The position numbers and the translations under genes are program-made. From NCBI GenBank assembly GCA_030549495.1, contig JAUIRK010000898.1, positions 1,240,001-1,304,000 on the forward strand: a stretch of DNA of 64,000 bases. Reading direction: 5' to 3'. The notes under the pieces were generated by a model that did no database searches, had not been told where the DNA came from, and saw nothing but the letters and a program-made list of their open reading frames with translations. Numbering within the stretch: position 1 is the stretch's first letter; every line of letters starts with the position of its first letter. The stretch comes from Nectonema munidae (taxonomy: Eukaryota > Nematomorpha > Nectonematoida > Nectonematidae). This document shows, piece by piece, positions 12,575 to 25,905 of the stretch.

Positions 12575-12693
12575 GGGGCGTGAGTAGGGTTGGTTAGATG
12601 CTGGATTCGATAACTCAAGGTCTTGTGTTCGATCCCGCATCAAGCCTGCTTTCCTCATAGTTCGATACAAGCGGCGCAATTGTGCCTTCTCGA
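12575..12693 (+). mobile_element. tRNA-derived SINE, copy 1
   Basis: This segment and 16229-16349 are copies of one sequence. The 5' part resembles a tRNA gene: a GTTGGTTAGA D-arm region, GATAAC near the anticodon position, and a GTTCGATCCCGCATC box B/T-arm. A shared non-tRNA body follows (TTTCCTCATAGTTCGA, then CTTCTCGA). The order resembles tRNA-Ile. It does not close an acceptor stem, so it is a SINE head and not a working tRNA gene. Similarity between the copies fades after about 120 bp, and I could not define the tail. Confidence 0.75.
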
Positions 12694-13141
12694 TGAAAAC
12701 ACCCGAGGTTACCTTTACCTTTTGGAGTAAATTGACACCATTTCTCTTTCTCCATGAATCGAGCAGAATATAGGATGAATTGCCTTACAGTATAGAAAAT
12801 ATAATGCAAAGAAAGCAAAGATAAAAATGCAGATAATTTATGAAACATCACTTCTTTCCTATGTATGCTAATAGTTTTGGTGCATTTTATCCAAGTCGGA
12901 ATATTTTAGGTACTTATATATTCAAACACTTTTTAAAGGCCATTTTCAAATAACCATATTTTTATCTAGCTTTTGTAACTAGCATATCATATGTCTAATT
13001 TATAGATATTGACAATAGAATATGCATCTATCTACATTATACTGTGATATCATGAGTAGAGATTAATCTTGAATTAAGACCCGCTACCATCAAATTCTAA
13101 AGCCACCCCAGATAAATCTTTTTTCTTTCCACGCACTACAT

Positions 13142-13636
13142 CAGGGGTGTCCAACACGCGGAAAAATAAGATTTTTTCTTAGATTATATAAATATCAATT
13201 TTTATCAACAATTACATTATAAAAATTTTAAAGTTTGATCAATATATTATTATTATAATTATCATTTTTTAAATCGTCTTTGAATTTGATCATTTTTTTT
13301 GACGAATTATTATCTCTTTTTGAATATTAAAAATCAATTATATATTGACATTTGTTTCATTTTTTTACCCTTTGATTTTTCTTACGCTATATTCACTTCA
13401 TTTTTTAGATCTTCTTTCTGATTTTTTGAAAATTGAGTTCAAAACACTAAAATTAAATCAAAAATGAGATGTTTTGAAATATTACACTATGACGATGTTT
13501 TCAATTTATAAGGCTCAAATAGGCCAAATTATTCTTGAATTTTTGTCTGAATTTTTTCATAATCAGATGCAATCGAAATTTCATGTCGAAAATTTTTTGA
13601 AAATGGCGCACTAGTTGTATCAGTTGGGCATCCCTG
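13142..13636. mobile_element. hAT-type MITE with exact 8-bp target duplication
   Basis: The element starts CAGGGGTGTCCAAC and ends with the inverted form of CAGGGATGCCCAAC. It is flanked on both sides by CACTACAT (13134-13141 and 13637-13644), an exact 8-bp target duplication, the hAT hallmark. The 495-bp AT-rich interior has no coding capacity, so it is non-autonomous. The exact duplication suggests a fairly recent insertion. Confidence 0.92.
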
Positions 13637-14890
13637 CACTACATGATATTTTATTTTTATTTTTATACTTTGACGATTGTCAAAATACAGCCTCAAATCT
13701 TACCGCAAATACTTGAAAAACCATTTCCAATTGCAATCAAAATAAGAAGTTTTTTTAGAATTAATGTGTAAAATGAGTGAATTTCAAAAAAATAAAAATA
13801 TACGCGTAACTGTTATTTCCGCTACACCATAACATCCAAAAACTAAATCGCCCAATTTTTCATTTTTTTACAATTAAAAAAATTTTTTTAATCCGCAGTG
13901 AGCAAATTGTGCATAAATCTTTTATTTAATATTTTCAGAAACAATAAATTGAATTAGGGTTTACTAACGTACATTTCATTAGCAATATTAATGCAAATAT
14001 TATTCATTTAGTAAGTCTTTTAGAGAATTTACTTTCAATTGCTTACAACACTTGTATGAAAACTCAAGCGGAAAAGGCAAAACTCGGCCAATAAAATACT
14101 TTAATGCTCAAATGCCAAACTCAACGTCATAATTTCAGGTTGTATTTTAGGGTCTTAAGGGACATTTCATAAGATGTCGTTCCAGAGAGGTAAAGTCAAT
14201 GCAAACACCGTCGCTGCATTAAAGACAAAATCGTATTTGAAAGGAAGTCGCATCTAAGGAAAGTTGATTTATGATTTTGAAAACTGATGATCATGATTTT
14301 ATTGTAACTATAAATAAAGCTTTTACTCATTTTCGATCTAATCGTTTCTCTTAGAAAATTAGACAAGTTCCAAATGGAAGCGCCAAGTTGGTTAATTAGT
14401 TAGTTATTGCAAAAGCTGACAATATCAATACTAAAAATCTAAAAAGAAAAAGTTCGTCTAAGTAGAAATCATCCATTCGGAATGTCTTCAATCTTAGTTC
14501 GTCCATCTGGAATACAGATCTAGCAGGAGTGTAATAATCTTTAGCAGTAATTAGACCTAGTAAATTAGATTTCTTTTTAGTTAGTTAGTAAATTTGTATC
14601 AATTTGGAAACACGCATCTTTGGAACTTTTCACCATTTCAAGAAGCCTCTCAGTTAACATTGTTGATTACATTTTACATTTAGATCTCGTTTTCAAGAAT
14701 GATTAATAATGAAATCCCAATCAAATCAAAAGATCAATCAAATCTTGTAGTGCAGAAAAACAAGTTATGAAGATGGCATATAAAACACTTCTTTTCGCGT
14801 ACCTTTATTTTTAATTTTGTAAGAAAACAATTTTTAAGACGCTTTTTGATTCGGTTTGATCATTTAGATTTTAGAATATGACAACGGAAT
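13637..14890. other. Intergenic, no gene seen
   Basis: AT-rich sequence. Around 14450-14520 a TCATCCATTCGGAATGTCTTC-like phrase occurs in two imperfect forms, perhaps an old repeat. No gene. Confidence 0.4.
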
Positions 14891-14904
14891 ATAGAAGCCT
14901 TCTT

Positions 14905-15115
14905 TTTAAAAAAAAAAATGGTTTTTTTACTTTTTTTAGTTTCTCGTTATTTAAAAAAAATGAGTGTTTGGGGGGTATTTTTTTTTTTGAGGAAAAAAAA
15001 GGTGGTTTTTTTTATGGATGTTTTTTAATTTTTCAAATTTTTTTAAAAAAAATATTTTAATTTTTTTTTTTGGTTGAGTTTTTTTTAATTTTTTTTTTTT
15101 AATTTTTTTTTTGAA
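14905..15115. repeat. T/A homopolymer-rich low-complexity tract
   Basis: Dense runs of T interrupted by A and G runs. Open frames here on both strands are composition artefacts made of F and K runs. Confidence 0.85.
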
Positions 15116-16630
15116 GGAAAATGCTAAAATCATTAATATTTTTGAAGAAAATGCTACATTAAAGAAAAAAGATGTTGAAGTTAAGTTTTCACTTAGCCAA
15201 ACATTTTGTCTGATACATTGAATAATAAAGAGTTTTGGAGAAAGTTGGAAATATGAAGACAAAAAATATGAAAATAAAAAAATGATAACCCTTTACTAAG
15301 TTGATAGCACGCCTCTAACATCGTCACGTCAAAAAAAATTGCTCCTAAAAACACGAGAATTGATGACGATATTCCTTTAGTTTAGAACAAGGAAAGTTTT
15401 TTTGCAAAAGAATTTTGTTTAAAAAAAATCTCAAAATCATGGATAAATAGATTGATTGCATGGTATTTGGGAAATTCTTAAAACTAGAGAATCATTTGGA
15501 TTGAATTTAAAAGCTGTTAATATGTTGAATGAAACTTAAGTCAAGGACGTTTTAGAAAAATATAGGCCTAAAGATATTTATAAATGTGATAAAACAGGTT
15601 TATTTTGGCGAATTTTAAAGAAAAAATTGCTTCGATTTTTAGGTAACAAACATCATGGTTCTAAACAACGAAAAACAAGGATAACAGAACTCGTTGCTGC
15701 AATAATGGATGGATCAGAAAAAATATTTTTATTTATAATAGACACAAAAATTAAGTAAATACCTGTTGAGTTTACCTTAATAAAAGAGCCTGAGTCACTA
15801 GGGGAATTTTTGGACAGTGCTTCAAGAAACTGGATAACAGAAAGAAAAAAGGAAAATTACATTACTGCCTATAATTAATAATTTAATTTATCAAAAACTC
15901 ATCTTAAAAATATCAATCTCTCTTTTCATCCTCCAAACATAACTAGTTTGGTCCAGCAAATGGATGTTGGAAAAATCAAAAATTTAAACACCATTTCCGA
16001 CATATTCTTTCCATTCGAAGATCGCCTGCAACTGAAATTGGAAAAGATCGATTCAAATAGACCTTGTTAGATGTTATGCTGGCGAACAGCGGTAACATAT
16101 TTAAATATTTTCAAATGAAATAAAAGAAAATTAAAATGTTTATATTAGACTTCTCAAGTTAGAGACCTTGAGGAAGATAATTTTGCTACTAAATGGAGAA
16201 ACTTTTCTTCACTGTTCCATCCAGCATTGGGGTGTGAGTAAGGTTGGTTAGATACTTGGTTTGGATAACTCAAAGACTTGGATTCGATCCCGCATCAAGC
16301 ATCCTTTCTTCATAGTTCGAAACAAGAGGAGCAATTCTGTCTTCTCGACACGGTATCTATGTGTCTATAGACACTGGTGATAGCGATGCTATTGAAATTC
16401 AGTGATAAAGAAATTGTAGAATCAATATTTTTATCTCAATCGTGTCAAAATAACGAAAGGAAAGTTGACTACAGAAAGTTGAATTGATCAAAGTTTCAAA
16501 AATATGTTCGATGCTTTGAACACGAGTAGACGTTTCAATCTATTTGTTGAAGTCCCAGAGAATTTAAATAATTTTTGAATAAACGCTACTTAAGCAGTAG
16601 TCAAAATTCATGTAAGTGTAAGTTTTTCGA
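15116..16630 (+). pseudogene. Tigger/pogo-type transposase, degenerate, split by a SINE
   Basis: This is a ruined transposase of the Tc1/mariner superfamily, Tigger branch (CENP-B-type DNA binding plus DDE). In order: an N-terminal helix-turn-helix (IINIFEENATLKKKDVEVKF, about 15131-15190); the DDE core piece YRPKDIYKCDKTGLFWRILK (about 15570-15630); the following RITELVAAIMDGSEKIFLF block (about 15679-15735); a late core piece SFHPPNITSLVQQMDVGK (about 15920-15975); and a C-terminal stretch FDALNTSRRFNLFVEVPENL (about 16510-16570). Stops and frameshifts separate the pieces, so it is dead. A tRNA-derived SINE sits at 16229-16349 between the core and the C-terminal piece, so it inserted into the transposase. 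Inverted repeats were not located. Confidence 0.78.
16229..16349 (+). mobile_element. tRNA-derived SINE, copy 2
   Basis: Second copy of the 12575-12693 sequence: GTTGGTTAGATAC, GATAACTC, the box-B-like GATTCGATCCCGCATC, then CATAGTTCGAAACAAG and CTTCTCGA. It is diverged from copy 1 and lies inside the ruined Tigger transposase, so it is younger than that element. Confidence 0.75.
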
Positions 16631-16639
16631 TTTAGACGA

Positions 16640-19568
16640 AGTTTACTGTGTATATCGTTTTTTTTGTGTTTATAAGCCATTAACTCACTAGGTTCTAATT
16701 CAAAAAGAACCAATATGATGCTTCGCTTTGAGACGAGCATATGTACTAGAATAGTAAGTTGGAGTCATTTACTTCTTCATTCAAGAGTTAGATGTCAGAA
16801 GTTTGTTAAAAAAGTAGCAAAGCTGAAAGAAGTCTTTTATCTGTCTTATCAACCACTACATTTGATGCACAAGAATTTACATAATTATAAAGAACTAGCG
16901 GGTAATTCCTGCTTTTTCAATAGAAAAGGCAAGCTTTAAAAGTGCACACATCCTACTATGAACATACAGAGTCTAACCAACACCTGTAAGTATTAAAGCA
17001 GAAAATGAAGACAACCTTGCTCAAATGCCCCTCGTTTCAAATGCAAAGTTTCATTGGAGAATATGCAATGCTAACAGATGGCGTATTGTTATAAGAAATT
17101 CAAATTCTATTATATCCTGGACAAAGACGATAAACCCGGTTTTCTATTGAAAACGCTTGATTACTACATTCCTATCACGCGTTTTCTCCGTTAAATGAGG
17201 TACGCTCAAAGAAAATGTTAATCACAACCACCATACATTAATGAAATTTGTTCCTTAGATAACATTGCGATGAATGAAATATGAAGAATAAGGACGATGT
17301 TATTACAAGGTAATGAATTTTTTTGACAACGACCTCGCACGCATCTAATTAAACGAACTTTCATTTGGATGTTTCGTCTCATTTTTCCAAATCCAATTAA
17401 TCTTATTGAATTAATTATCTTTATCATCTAAAAAACTTTTGTTTCTCGACATCGTATGTGTTTATCATCATCATCCTCCCAACAAGCCGTTAATATCCCT
17501 TGCAACCAACCATATGGCTGCCACCGTATGCATGATATGTTCATTAGAAAAAATTATCATCACGAATAACGTACTCGTCACATGTGATTCAAATATTTTT
17601 TAATGAAAAACATATAGGCGGTTGAAATTTTGCTTGAATACAACCAAACGTTATAAATAGCTAGATATTCTTTGTTAGTGGAGGCATAAATTTATAAACT
17701 ATCATAATGTAATCATAGTTATTATAACTCCTATTATAGCAGTGTTAGATTTAAGCTTTTGAAGATTTGGGGTAACTATTAACTAAGACCTCTTTTCTCC
17801 AAAGGCTGGAATTATAATTACAAAATTTACTGACTAACGAACTAAATAAAATTCATAAATCAAAACAGATCATTATTAACATAATTAACAACATACAGTT
17901 TGTTTTTTTTTAATTGACAAGACAGTTGCCTAAAAATAAACGATTTCTTTTTTCATTTTATTTTATGGCAGTATTATCTTCAAAATAGCATAACTATGAC
18001 TGCTCGCTATTCTTCAAAAAGGCAATTGGAATCTGTGTTAGATTACAAAAAAATTGCCTTAAACATGCCCTTTGATGACTTTCACGATTAAATACATCTA
18101 TTAAAACATTCTCAAACATAATATATCATCGAACGTTGTAATTATAATGAAAGTACTTAATAACTCCGAAATAGAGTAATTTTCAGTTTTCCCAAGTTGT
18201 AAATGCTTGAATTTTTTTTTAAAGACTTCAAAAGTATTGAAAATAAATTTTCAAATTTAAGTTCAAGGTGCTAAGTGGTATTTCTACAGAGCAGATACAA
18301 GTCGCACTGATTGAAAAAAATATGAGCAAGAAAGGTTTGATGCTGAATTAGAACTTTAGATCTTTGAGTATTGAAGCAGCGCAACTAGAAACCTTACTCC
18401 CATAAAAATAGATATATCCTATACATATTATCAGAGTTGGGTCCGATTCTATATAATGATTATGATTCGGATTCTCTGAATCCTTTAATTATAACTTTGG
18501 TTTTCATTCTCATTTTTCATTTCTAAAATACTGATTTTGATTTTCAAAACACGATTCTAATTGGTTAAAATACATATTTGTAGATATTCACACAACACGT
18601 TAGCTAACTGTGTAAAAGAGGATTGCTTTAGTTTCCAGTAACTTACTGGATCATCATCTGTGCTGATGCATGATTCGCTGAATTATCCTTATAGTTGTTC
18701 GTCCTAGCTGCTAAACACGAAAGGCCAGGTATATTAGACTTCTGGCTGTAGAAATGAAAAAATCTTGCTCTACCCGTAGTTTCTACTCTATATGCGGATT
18801 GACATTTAATTGTGTCGCCTCGATAGGCAAGGTACTATAGAGCTCAGTTCTTAGTTTCTCATGAAACTCTGATTGTTTTCATGATGTATACCAGAGAAGC
18901 TTCCAGCGATAGAGTTAGAAAATGTAATTTTCTTGGTATCTTCTTATTTTGACAGATTCTTAAGGTAATGAAACGCCTTTGTTATAAATTTTCCCATAAT
19001 TTTATAGAAATTTTAATTTTAATTTTAATAATTATTAACCATAGTTTCTATCTAAAATTAGTATAGGTACGTTTTTTATTTACTGAAAAGGGTGTTTAAG
19101 ATTAATATTCTGTCTCATTCTTTTTGTACCATAATTTAGGCTTTCAAATAATCCAGAGTAAAAATAAATATTAGAAAAATAAGTGTTATATTTGATAATG
19201 GATAAATATAAGAATGATTAAATATGTTATACTAGAAAAAGGAGCCGCACTTGGGATAAAGCACAAACTATTTTTAGCATTTGATTTTTTATAAATTTTT
19301 AGAGAACTTTTAGGGCCTTCCGGAGACTTAAAACTGGGTTAAGAGCTACACAAGTTGTAATTAAGCAGTAGAACAATATTTTAATTTGTCATGTTAATAA
19401 AAATTTGGTAAAAAAATGTCTAGAAAAATAGGTAAATTGTTTATTGGTGGCAAAGATGTGAAAAGCAGTTAATTATTATTAGATTTTAAATTATTTATAT
19501 GGTTATATGCTTTGTTAAAATAAAAATTTTGAGCTAAGTAATATCATTCTTTTAATAAATTTTAAATA
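16640..19568. other. Intergenic, nothing firm
   Basis: No exon I can support. Short open frames at 16715-16939 and 17218-17427 resemble nothing known. At 17462-17540 a CATCATCATCC start followed by AACCAACCATATGGCTGCCACC recalls the tails of short arthropod retroelements, but too weakly to call. Confidence 0.4.
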
Positions 19569-20320
19569 CAGCAAAAGCTTGTTATATCGAATTCGGATAA
19601 CTTGAATATATACTTAACTCGAAGTTTTTACAAGGTTCCGACAATTTCCCATGTTAAATTATCCATATAAGTCGAAGACAGTTTGCTCGAATTTTCGGTT
19701 AATTCGAAGTCAATTTTGTAGCCATAGCCTTACACATTGCAGTTAATTGCAGACATTGTTTAATTCGAAGATTGACTTGAAAAAACTTTCTGAGTTAATT
19801 AACACCTGTTTTTAATCCTAGAGCAGAAAACTGTTGGCTTTGTTTAGCGTAACGGAAATCGTACAGGTGAATGAAATTAAAACGTAGATTTTCACGAGTT
19901 GTTTGTGTTAATTAATTAAGTACGCATGTGTAAATTGAAGTCGATGAGCTTATATGACAATAGATTTATTAAAGCTTATATGACACAAGAGTTTATTAAA
20001 GCAAGAAGTTTTTTAAATAAAAAACAAAAAACAATGGATGATTTTTTATGTTCTAACTGAATAATCTTATATCAGAATCACTTCTTTTGTTTAAATAAAT
20101 TTTTATCTGTTTATAAAGTTTTTAATGTTTGTTTAAATATATATTTTAATCATTTTAAAGTTTGTTTTGAAAGGCTAAAGATGACCACACATGCGCGTTG
20201 GTATTTAGTTTAAAACAGTAAAAGTAAATTTCAAAAAGTAAAAATTTGTTAATTCGAAGTCCGGATAACTCGAAGTACTTCAATAGGTCCCATCGGTTTC
20301 GAAATAACGAACTTTTACTG
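19569..20320. mobile_element. pogo/Tigger-type MITE
   Basis: The left end starts CAGCAAAAGCTTGTTATATC. The right end, read inverted, starts CAGTAAAAGTTCGTTATTTC. Both ends continue with the phrase TCGAA and CGGATAACT, typical of pogo-type termini. TA precedes the left end; the right flank is TG, one base off the expected TA duplication. The motif AATTCGAAG recurs inside each terminal region. No transposase lies within the 752 bp. Confidence 0.82.
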
Positions 20321-20829
20321 TGTCAATAATTGGAAAAAAAACGTTTTTAAGACAAATCATAAAAATTTACTTGTCCACATATTTTTCAATATAACAGGGC
20401 ACTTGGTTAAAAGATTAGGTAACATGGCCAATTTGATGAGTTTTTTAAAGTAACTAACAATGTTATTAACCATTTTAGTTCTATGTTGACCTTCTTCGAT
20501 TCTACTTTCTCGTTTTGGAATTAAAAGTAATACTTAGCCTTTCTGGAATTCAAACTTTTCTAAAACATTTTCTATAATTTATATTTACAAGAGAGCTTCG
20601 TGTATTAAAAATAAGAACTTTAGTTATATATGAGTGGAGGACATGTTCTAAAAATTTTACCAAGAAGACTTATAAACGAAATAATAAAAAAGGCTACACT
20701 AAACCTCAAAGAAAAACAAACTGTAAATGCTTCAACTATTAAAAAATAAGCCTAAATAACAATGTCTATAAAACAGATTAGATTTTTTATTGATCTTTTT
20801 GTGCGAACAAGGGTATTGTGCAAGCAGCA

Positions 20830-21656
20830 GTGGTGGGATATGGTAGGTTGTGTTGCGAAATAACGATACGATATGATAGCTTTTTTGTAAAAAATACGAT
20901 TCGAAGTTCGGTACAATTTCGATCTTTGCTACGTTTTATTTTATCGTACTAATAAGTTGTAAACAAATTTATCAAGTTCAAGCCCGTTACTTGAGTGATA
21001 ACATGTTCCAGTCAATAAGGTTTTGTAATTTATCTATTCACCACAAACACAGGTAATATAATCCATAAAGGATATCATAAATTAAATATATCAATTATAT
21101 TAAATGGCAAATTAATTTATTTACTTAATTTATATACAAGAGAAAAGTACAATCTGTTCCTGTAATTTTAAAATTATGAATTTTTCTGATCTGAAATATG
21201 TTTTAATGATAAATTTATACAATTTTACATGCATATGTTATTTAACATTATATATTGAAATTGATGTTTATGAATTTTGCTTTACAAACTATATTATCAA
21301 ATTAACTTCCTTAAATCGTCTATTTAAATGAATCATCATCCATTTTGCCTTAGAAGCCTGGTTATTGTTCCCAAATAATCGGGGTCAACCAGTTTCCTGC
21401 AACAACTACGCCACTTCATTCTACTAAATCGTCTATTTAAATGAATAATATATAAAAAATAAAATTAATCGCCACGATTGTACTAAAGAATATTTGAGGC
21501 ATTTATTGGCAAAGTAAAAATATCAAACATCTTTTTGATCATTTACGTTATTATATTTCGATTTTTTTCAAAATTTCGATACGATTTTACGGTAAGAAAA
21601 AAACAAAATTTTGAAAATATTAAATTTCTTTTCGAACACTAACATAGGCCACCACT
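20830..21656. mobile_element. hAT-like MITE (tentative)
   Basis: The left end CAGTGGTGGGATATG and the right end, inverted CAGTGGTGGCCTATG, form matching termini about 825 bp apart. Both ends continue with TACGAT-rich sequence. The flanks do not show a convincing 8-bp duplication, so the superfamily is tentative. A separate short insertion lies inside at 21334-21424. Confidence 0.55.
21334..21424. mobile_element. Short retro-insertion with 22-bp target duplication
   Basis: A 91-bp segment is flanked by identical 22-bp direct repeats (21312-21333 and 21425-21446, beginning TAAATCGTCTATTTAAATGA). It starts CATCATCCATTTTGCC and contains GTTCCCAAATAATCGGGGTC and AGTTTCCTGCAACAAC. This resembles the conserved tail found on many arthropod LINE/SINE copies (the TTCCCA-GGGGTC-GTTTCC order). 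The duplication length fits target-primed reverse transcription. It is a SINE or a severely 5'-truncated LINE tail. Confidence 0.8.
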
Positions 21657-22534
21657 GATAAATTAAGAGTTCGAATTTTAGTATCAAATTTTCTGAGAAA
21701 TTATCATGAGGTTTTCTATGCAGAAATTATTTTAGGTTGGGCAGTTAAAACAGACCTAAACTTGATAAGATTAATCTAAATCCAAATCTTGAGCTTTTCT
21801 ATATATTATTACAAACATTAATTTATGATACTTAGATATGAATTAAATATTTAAAAAATCAAGAGATCTCATTAATGCCATTATTATATTTAAAAATTGG
21901 TAAGTATTAACTGAAATAACATGCAAAGGAGAGAAAAAAAGAAATAATCAGGAAAAATTTTTATACCATATTTCATGCTTACAATATAAAAACAAAACGT
22001 GTCTTTATTTTGGCAATTTAATTAATATTTGAACTATAAAATAATAATAATAATAACAAATTAGCCAAAAAGAAACTTAACAACCCTTTATGAAAAAACT
22101 TAGTATTTAAGAAACTTTTATATATTTAAAAACTATAGGTAAAGGAAATAACTTATGTTTGTATACGATTTATATCTGATATTGACTCCTCGACTAAAAT
22201 AAGTTAAAGTTCATTTAAAAAATATTCTTAATGACTCTTTTAAAAAATTCCAGATCAACTCTTAGTTATAGTTTTATAAACATATATTACTTAAGTAAAG
22301 CTATAATACTCAATCAAAATGCTCCAATCTTTTATCATAAACGCAAAAATAAATAAAAATTAATAATTAAATGATACTATGACAGAAATATAAATTATGA
22401 TCTAAAGTTTTACAATTAATGTAAAAAAAAAATATTTGAAAAATAAAAAGTACATTTAAAATTTTATTTTAAATTATATATGTAGATTACAAAAATATTG
22501 CATCAAACAAACACTCCAAACTAAAATTTTAAAA
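21657..22534. other. Intergenic, no gene seen
   Basis: Very AT-rich sequence downstream of the NAA80 stop codon. It will include the gene's 3' untranslated region; AATAAA-like signals are too frequent here to choose one. Confidence 0.4.
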
Positions 22535-23334
22535 TCATAATTCGGGAATATAAGTTTTTTTCATAAAATATAAATTAGATATATATGTTGATATAATAGA
22601 TGATTTTGGAGGAAGAGGTGGGCAGGGGATATTGTAGGAATTACTATTTAAATTAACATTATTTTCTTTTTGGTTTGCATTAGAGTTCGCTACATTTAAT
22701 TTATTTTCTTTAGTTGTTTGTTTGGTTTTGAAATTAAAATAAGAACAAATTCGTCCACTAATAAATGTAACAGGAGAACAAACTCTGTATCCAAGATGAG
22801 AGTAGAATTCACATTTATCGTGAGTTGATAAAAAGTAGGTGTCAAAGTTGAAAATTTCAAAAGCATATTTTTCAGTTTCTAGAAGTAGTAATTTTCCTAA
22901 ACCTAAAGAACGGTAATCTTTGGAGATAAGAAGAGATTCAAAACAACAATAACTATCAGATTCCATTACACAGCAAATTTTGATATGACCAATAACTTTG
23001 CATTTTTCGTTCGGTATTCTTGAAATTAGAATAAGAGAAATTGGTAGTTGATCGACAGCTTTAGAAGAATTTTCAAGAGAATTAAACCTTGCTGAGAAAC
23101 TTCTTGGCCATTCAGAATCCAACAAATCAGCTGTTTCTTTAATTAAAAATTTACTGTTAGCAAGAGGGACAACAGAAACCTGGCTTAACTAAAAGTTCAA
23201 AAAATCTACGTATTACATAAATCAAAATAAGCATAAAGCAGTAATTAGCAAAAAAATGTAATAAGAAATAAATTAGTTAAAAGTTAAGAATTTTCATAAA
23301 ATAAAAAAATTACTATTTTATTAATTTCTTTCAT
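22535..23334 (-). CDS. NAA80: N-alpha-acetyltransferase 80 (actin N-acetyltransferase)
   Basis: NAA80 is the GNAT-fold enzyme that acetylates the processed N-terminus of actin in the cytosol. The main exon is 22535-23188. A TAG lies directly upstream in frame within the acceptor (gaacttttag), so an earlier exon is required. The best candidate is 23314-23334 (ATG, seven codons, MKEINKI), spliced at GTAATT with phase 0, giving 224 residues. Visible features are LLDSEWPRS near residue 28, the acetyl-CoA loop RSLGLG at residues 100-105, LLLETEKYAF, and the C-terminal GNAT block FLSTHDKCEFYSHLGYRVC. The C-terminal extension carries CPPLPPK at about 196-202. Human NAA80 has a polyproline loop for profilin, so this may be a reduced equivalent, which is inference. 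A GA microsatellite starts about 220 bp upstream of the ATG. Family assignment is firm; the first exon is less so. Confidence 0.88.
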
Positions 23335-23548
23335 TGTAAAATTGTACAGAGATGATCATGAAAAAAAACTAAAATTAAAATAATAAAATTATTTTTTGTA
23401 AAAGTACATAATTTTTTTTTCTTCTTTAAAATATTAAATTTTTCTAAACATAAATATATTTTAAATATCTTCGTAGAGGATTTTTGTTTCGAATTTCTGA
23501 GAAGTTTTAATTAACAATGTTTACTGTAAAAAATAATTTAATGAGAGA

Positions 23549-24491
<943 letters not shown>

Positions 24492-24546
24492 TGAGAGGAA
24501 ATTTATTGCAAAGAAAAAGTGTTCACAAAGAGAAAAAACTGAAAAA

Positions 24547-25905
24547 TTATATAATATATATAATAAATAATATATATTCACAACATGTATAACAAGTAAT
24601 ATTGTTATTAGAAAATACCATTGCTTTTGATTTATCATGATTTATTTTCAGAGAATTTGCAGTGCACCATTTATCTATAGAATTTAAGTTTGAAGAAATA
24701 TCCTTAGAAATATTAGAAAGAGTACTAAATCTAGAAAGTGGTAATAATAGTGTTATGTCATCAGCAAACAAGTAATAATCAAATATCGTATTTGAAGTGT
24801 AAATATCATTTATAGTATTGGCCCCAAAATTGAACCTTGAGGTACTTCAGAAGAAGTATGTTTTATCGAGGAATTTGTATTGTTCATAGTAACAAGTTGT
24901 TGTCTATATGAAAGATATGAGTCAAAAAAAGATATAGTAGACTGAGAAAAGCCAAAATGATCCAATTTTATTTAAAGTTTTGAATGTGAAATCGTATTGA
25001 ACGCTTTACTTAAATCGAGATATATAACTATAACACTATCTGAGTTATCTAAATAATATGGGATTTTTTCTAAAAAAAATGTTCTGTACTATATTTAGAC
25101 CTAAACCCAAACTGATATTTGTATAATAAATTTAATTTGTTTAAATATGAATGAGTCTGATTATATATAATTTTTTCGAAAAGTTTTGATAGCGTATTTA
25201 TAATATTTATAGGCCTATAATTATTGATTGAAAATTTATTTCCTTTTTTGAAAACCGGAATAACCTTTGCAAGTTTAAATGAAGTAGGATAAACACTGAA
25301 CTCGATACATGAATTGAAGGAAATAACTAGATATTTGATTATATATTTTTTAATAGCAAACTCAATTTATATATTGAAATATTGCGGATATCACATGAAT
25401 TTTTTGATAAAATGATGAATAACTTTTTCATGATAATTAGATACGTTATCATTTATATTATCACCATTAGTTGTGTCTGTGATTGTTGTAAACTGATCAC
25501 TAAACATATTCGTAATTGTTTCTAAGTTAGTTTCTATTTTATCATTTATTTTAATCGCATATTTTTCATTTTTACATGGTTTAATTATTTTATTTAATTT
25601 ATTGTGATCCTATACCGCTAAAGATTTTAGAATAATTATTTTTTTTCAAATGTTTGATTTTAGTTTTAACCTCGTTTCTATATTTAATAAATTCCTTTTT
25701 GAGTTTATTTGTATTAAATTTTTTTTATTTTGCATGATAGATATCTCTTATTTTAATCAGATTGAGTAAATCAAATGTTATCCATGATTATATTTAGAAT
25801 TTTTATTTAATACCTTTATTTTAGTGCACTCGTTTATTATTTTTGCAATTTTAAAATTAATCGAATTGGCCAATTCTTCAGGCAGATCAAGTTAGGTTTA
25901 GTAAA
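24547..25905 (-). pseudogene. LINE reverse transcriptase remnant
   Basis: The minus strand carries non-LTR reverse-transcriptase motifs in correct order, from high to low coordinates: IPVFKKGNKFSINNYRPI (about 25200-25265), QFGFRSKYST, an IYLDLSKAFNTISHSK-like palm motif (about 24985-25040), SSEVPQGSILGP (about 24815-24855), and MFADDITLLL (24742-24771), then KWCTANSLKINHDKSKAMVF. The frame changes several times and stops are frequent. Only the RT part remains; endonuclease and 3' end are absent. Motif style fits a Jockey/CR1-like LINE, distinct from the intact LINE downstream. It stops where AT-rich sequence and the GA microsatellite begin. Confidence 0.85.

Noticed and set aside
12590-12660. 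Possible functional tRNA gene
   Set aside because: Box B is good, but the acceptor stem does not close and a second copy shares non-tRNA body sequence, so it is a SINE head.
14878-15262. Lysine- and phenylalanine-rich open frames on both strands
   Set aside because: They lie in a T/A homopolymer tract and have no protein-like composition.
17462-17545. Possible second short retroelement tail like that at 21334
   Set aside because: The similarity is limited to a CATCATC run and a vague phrase order, with no target duplication.
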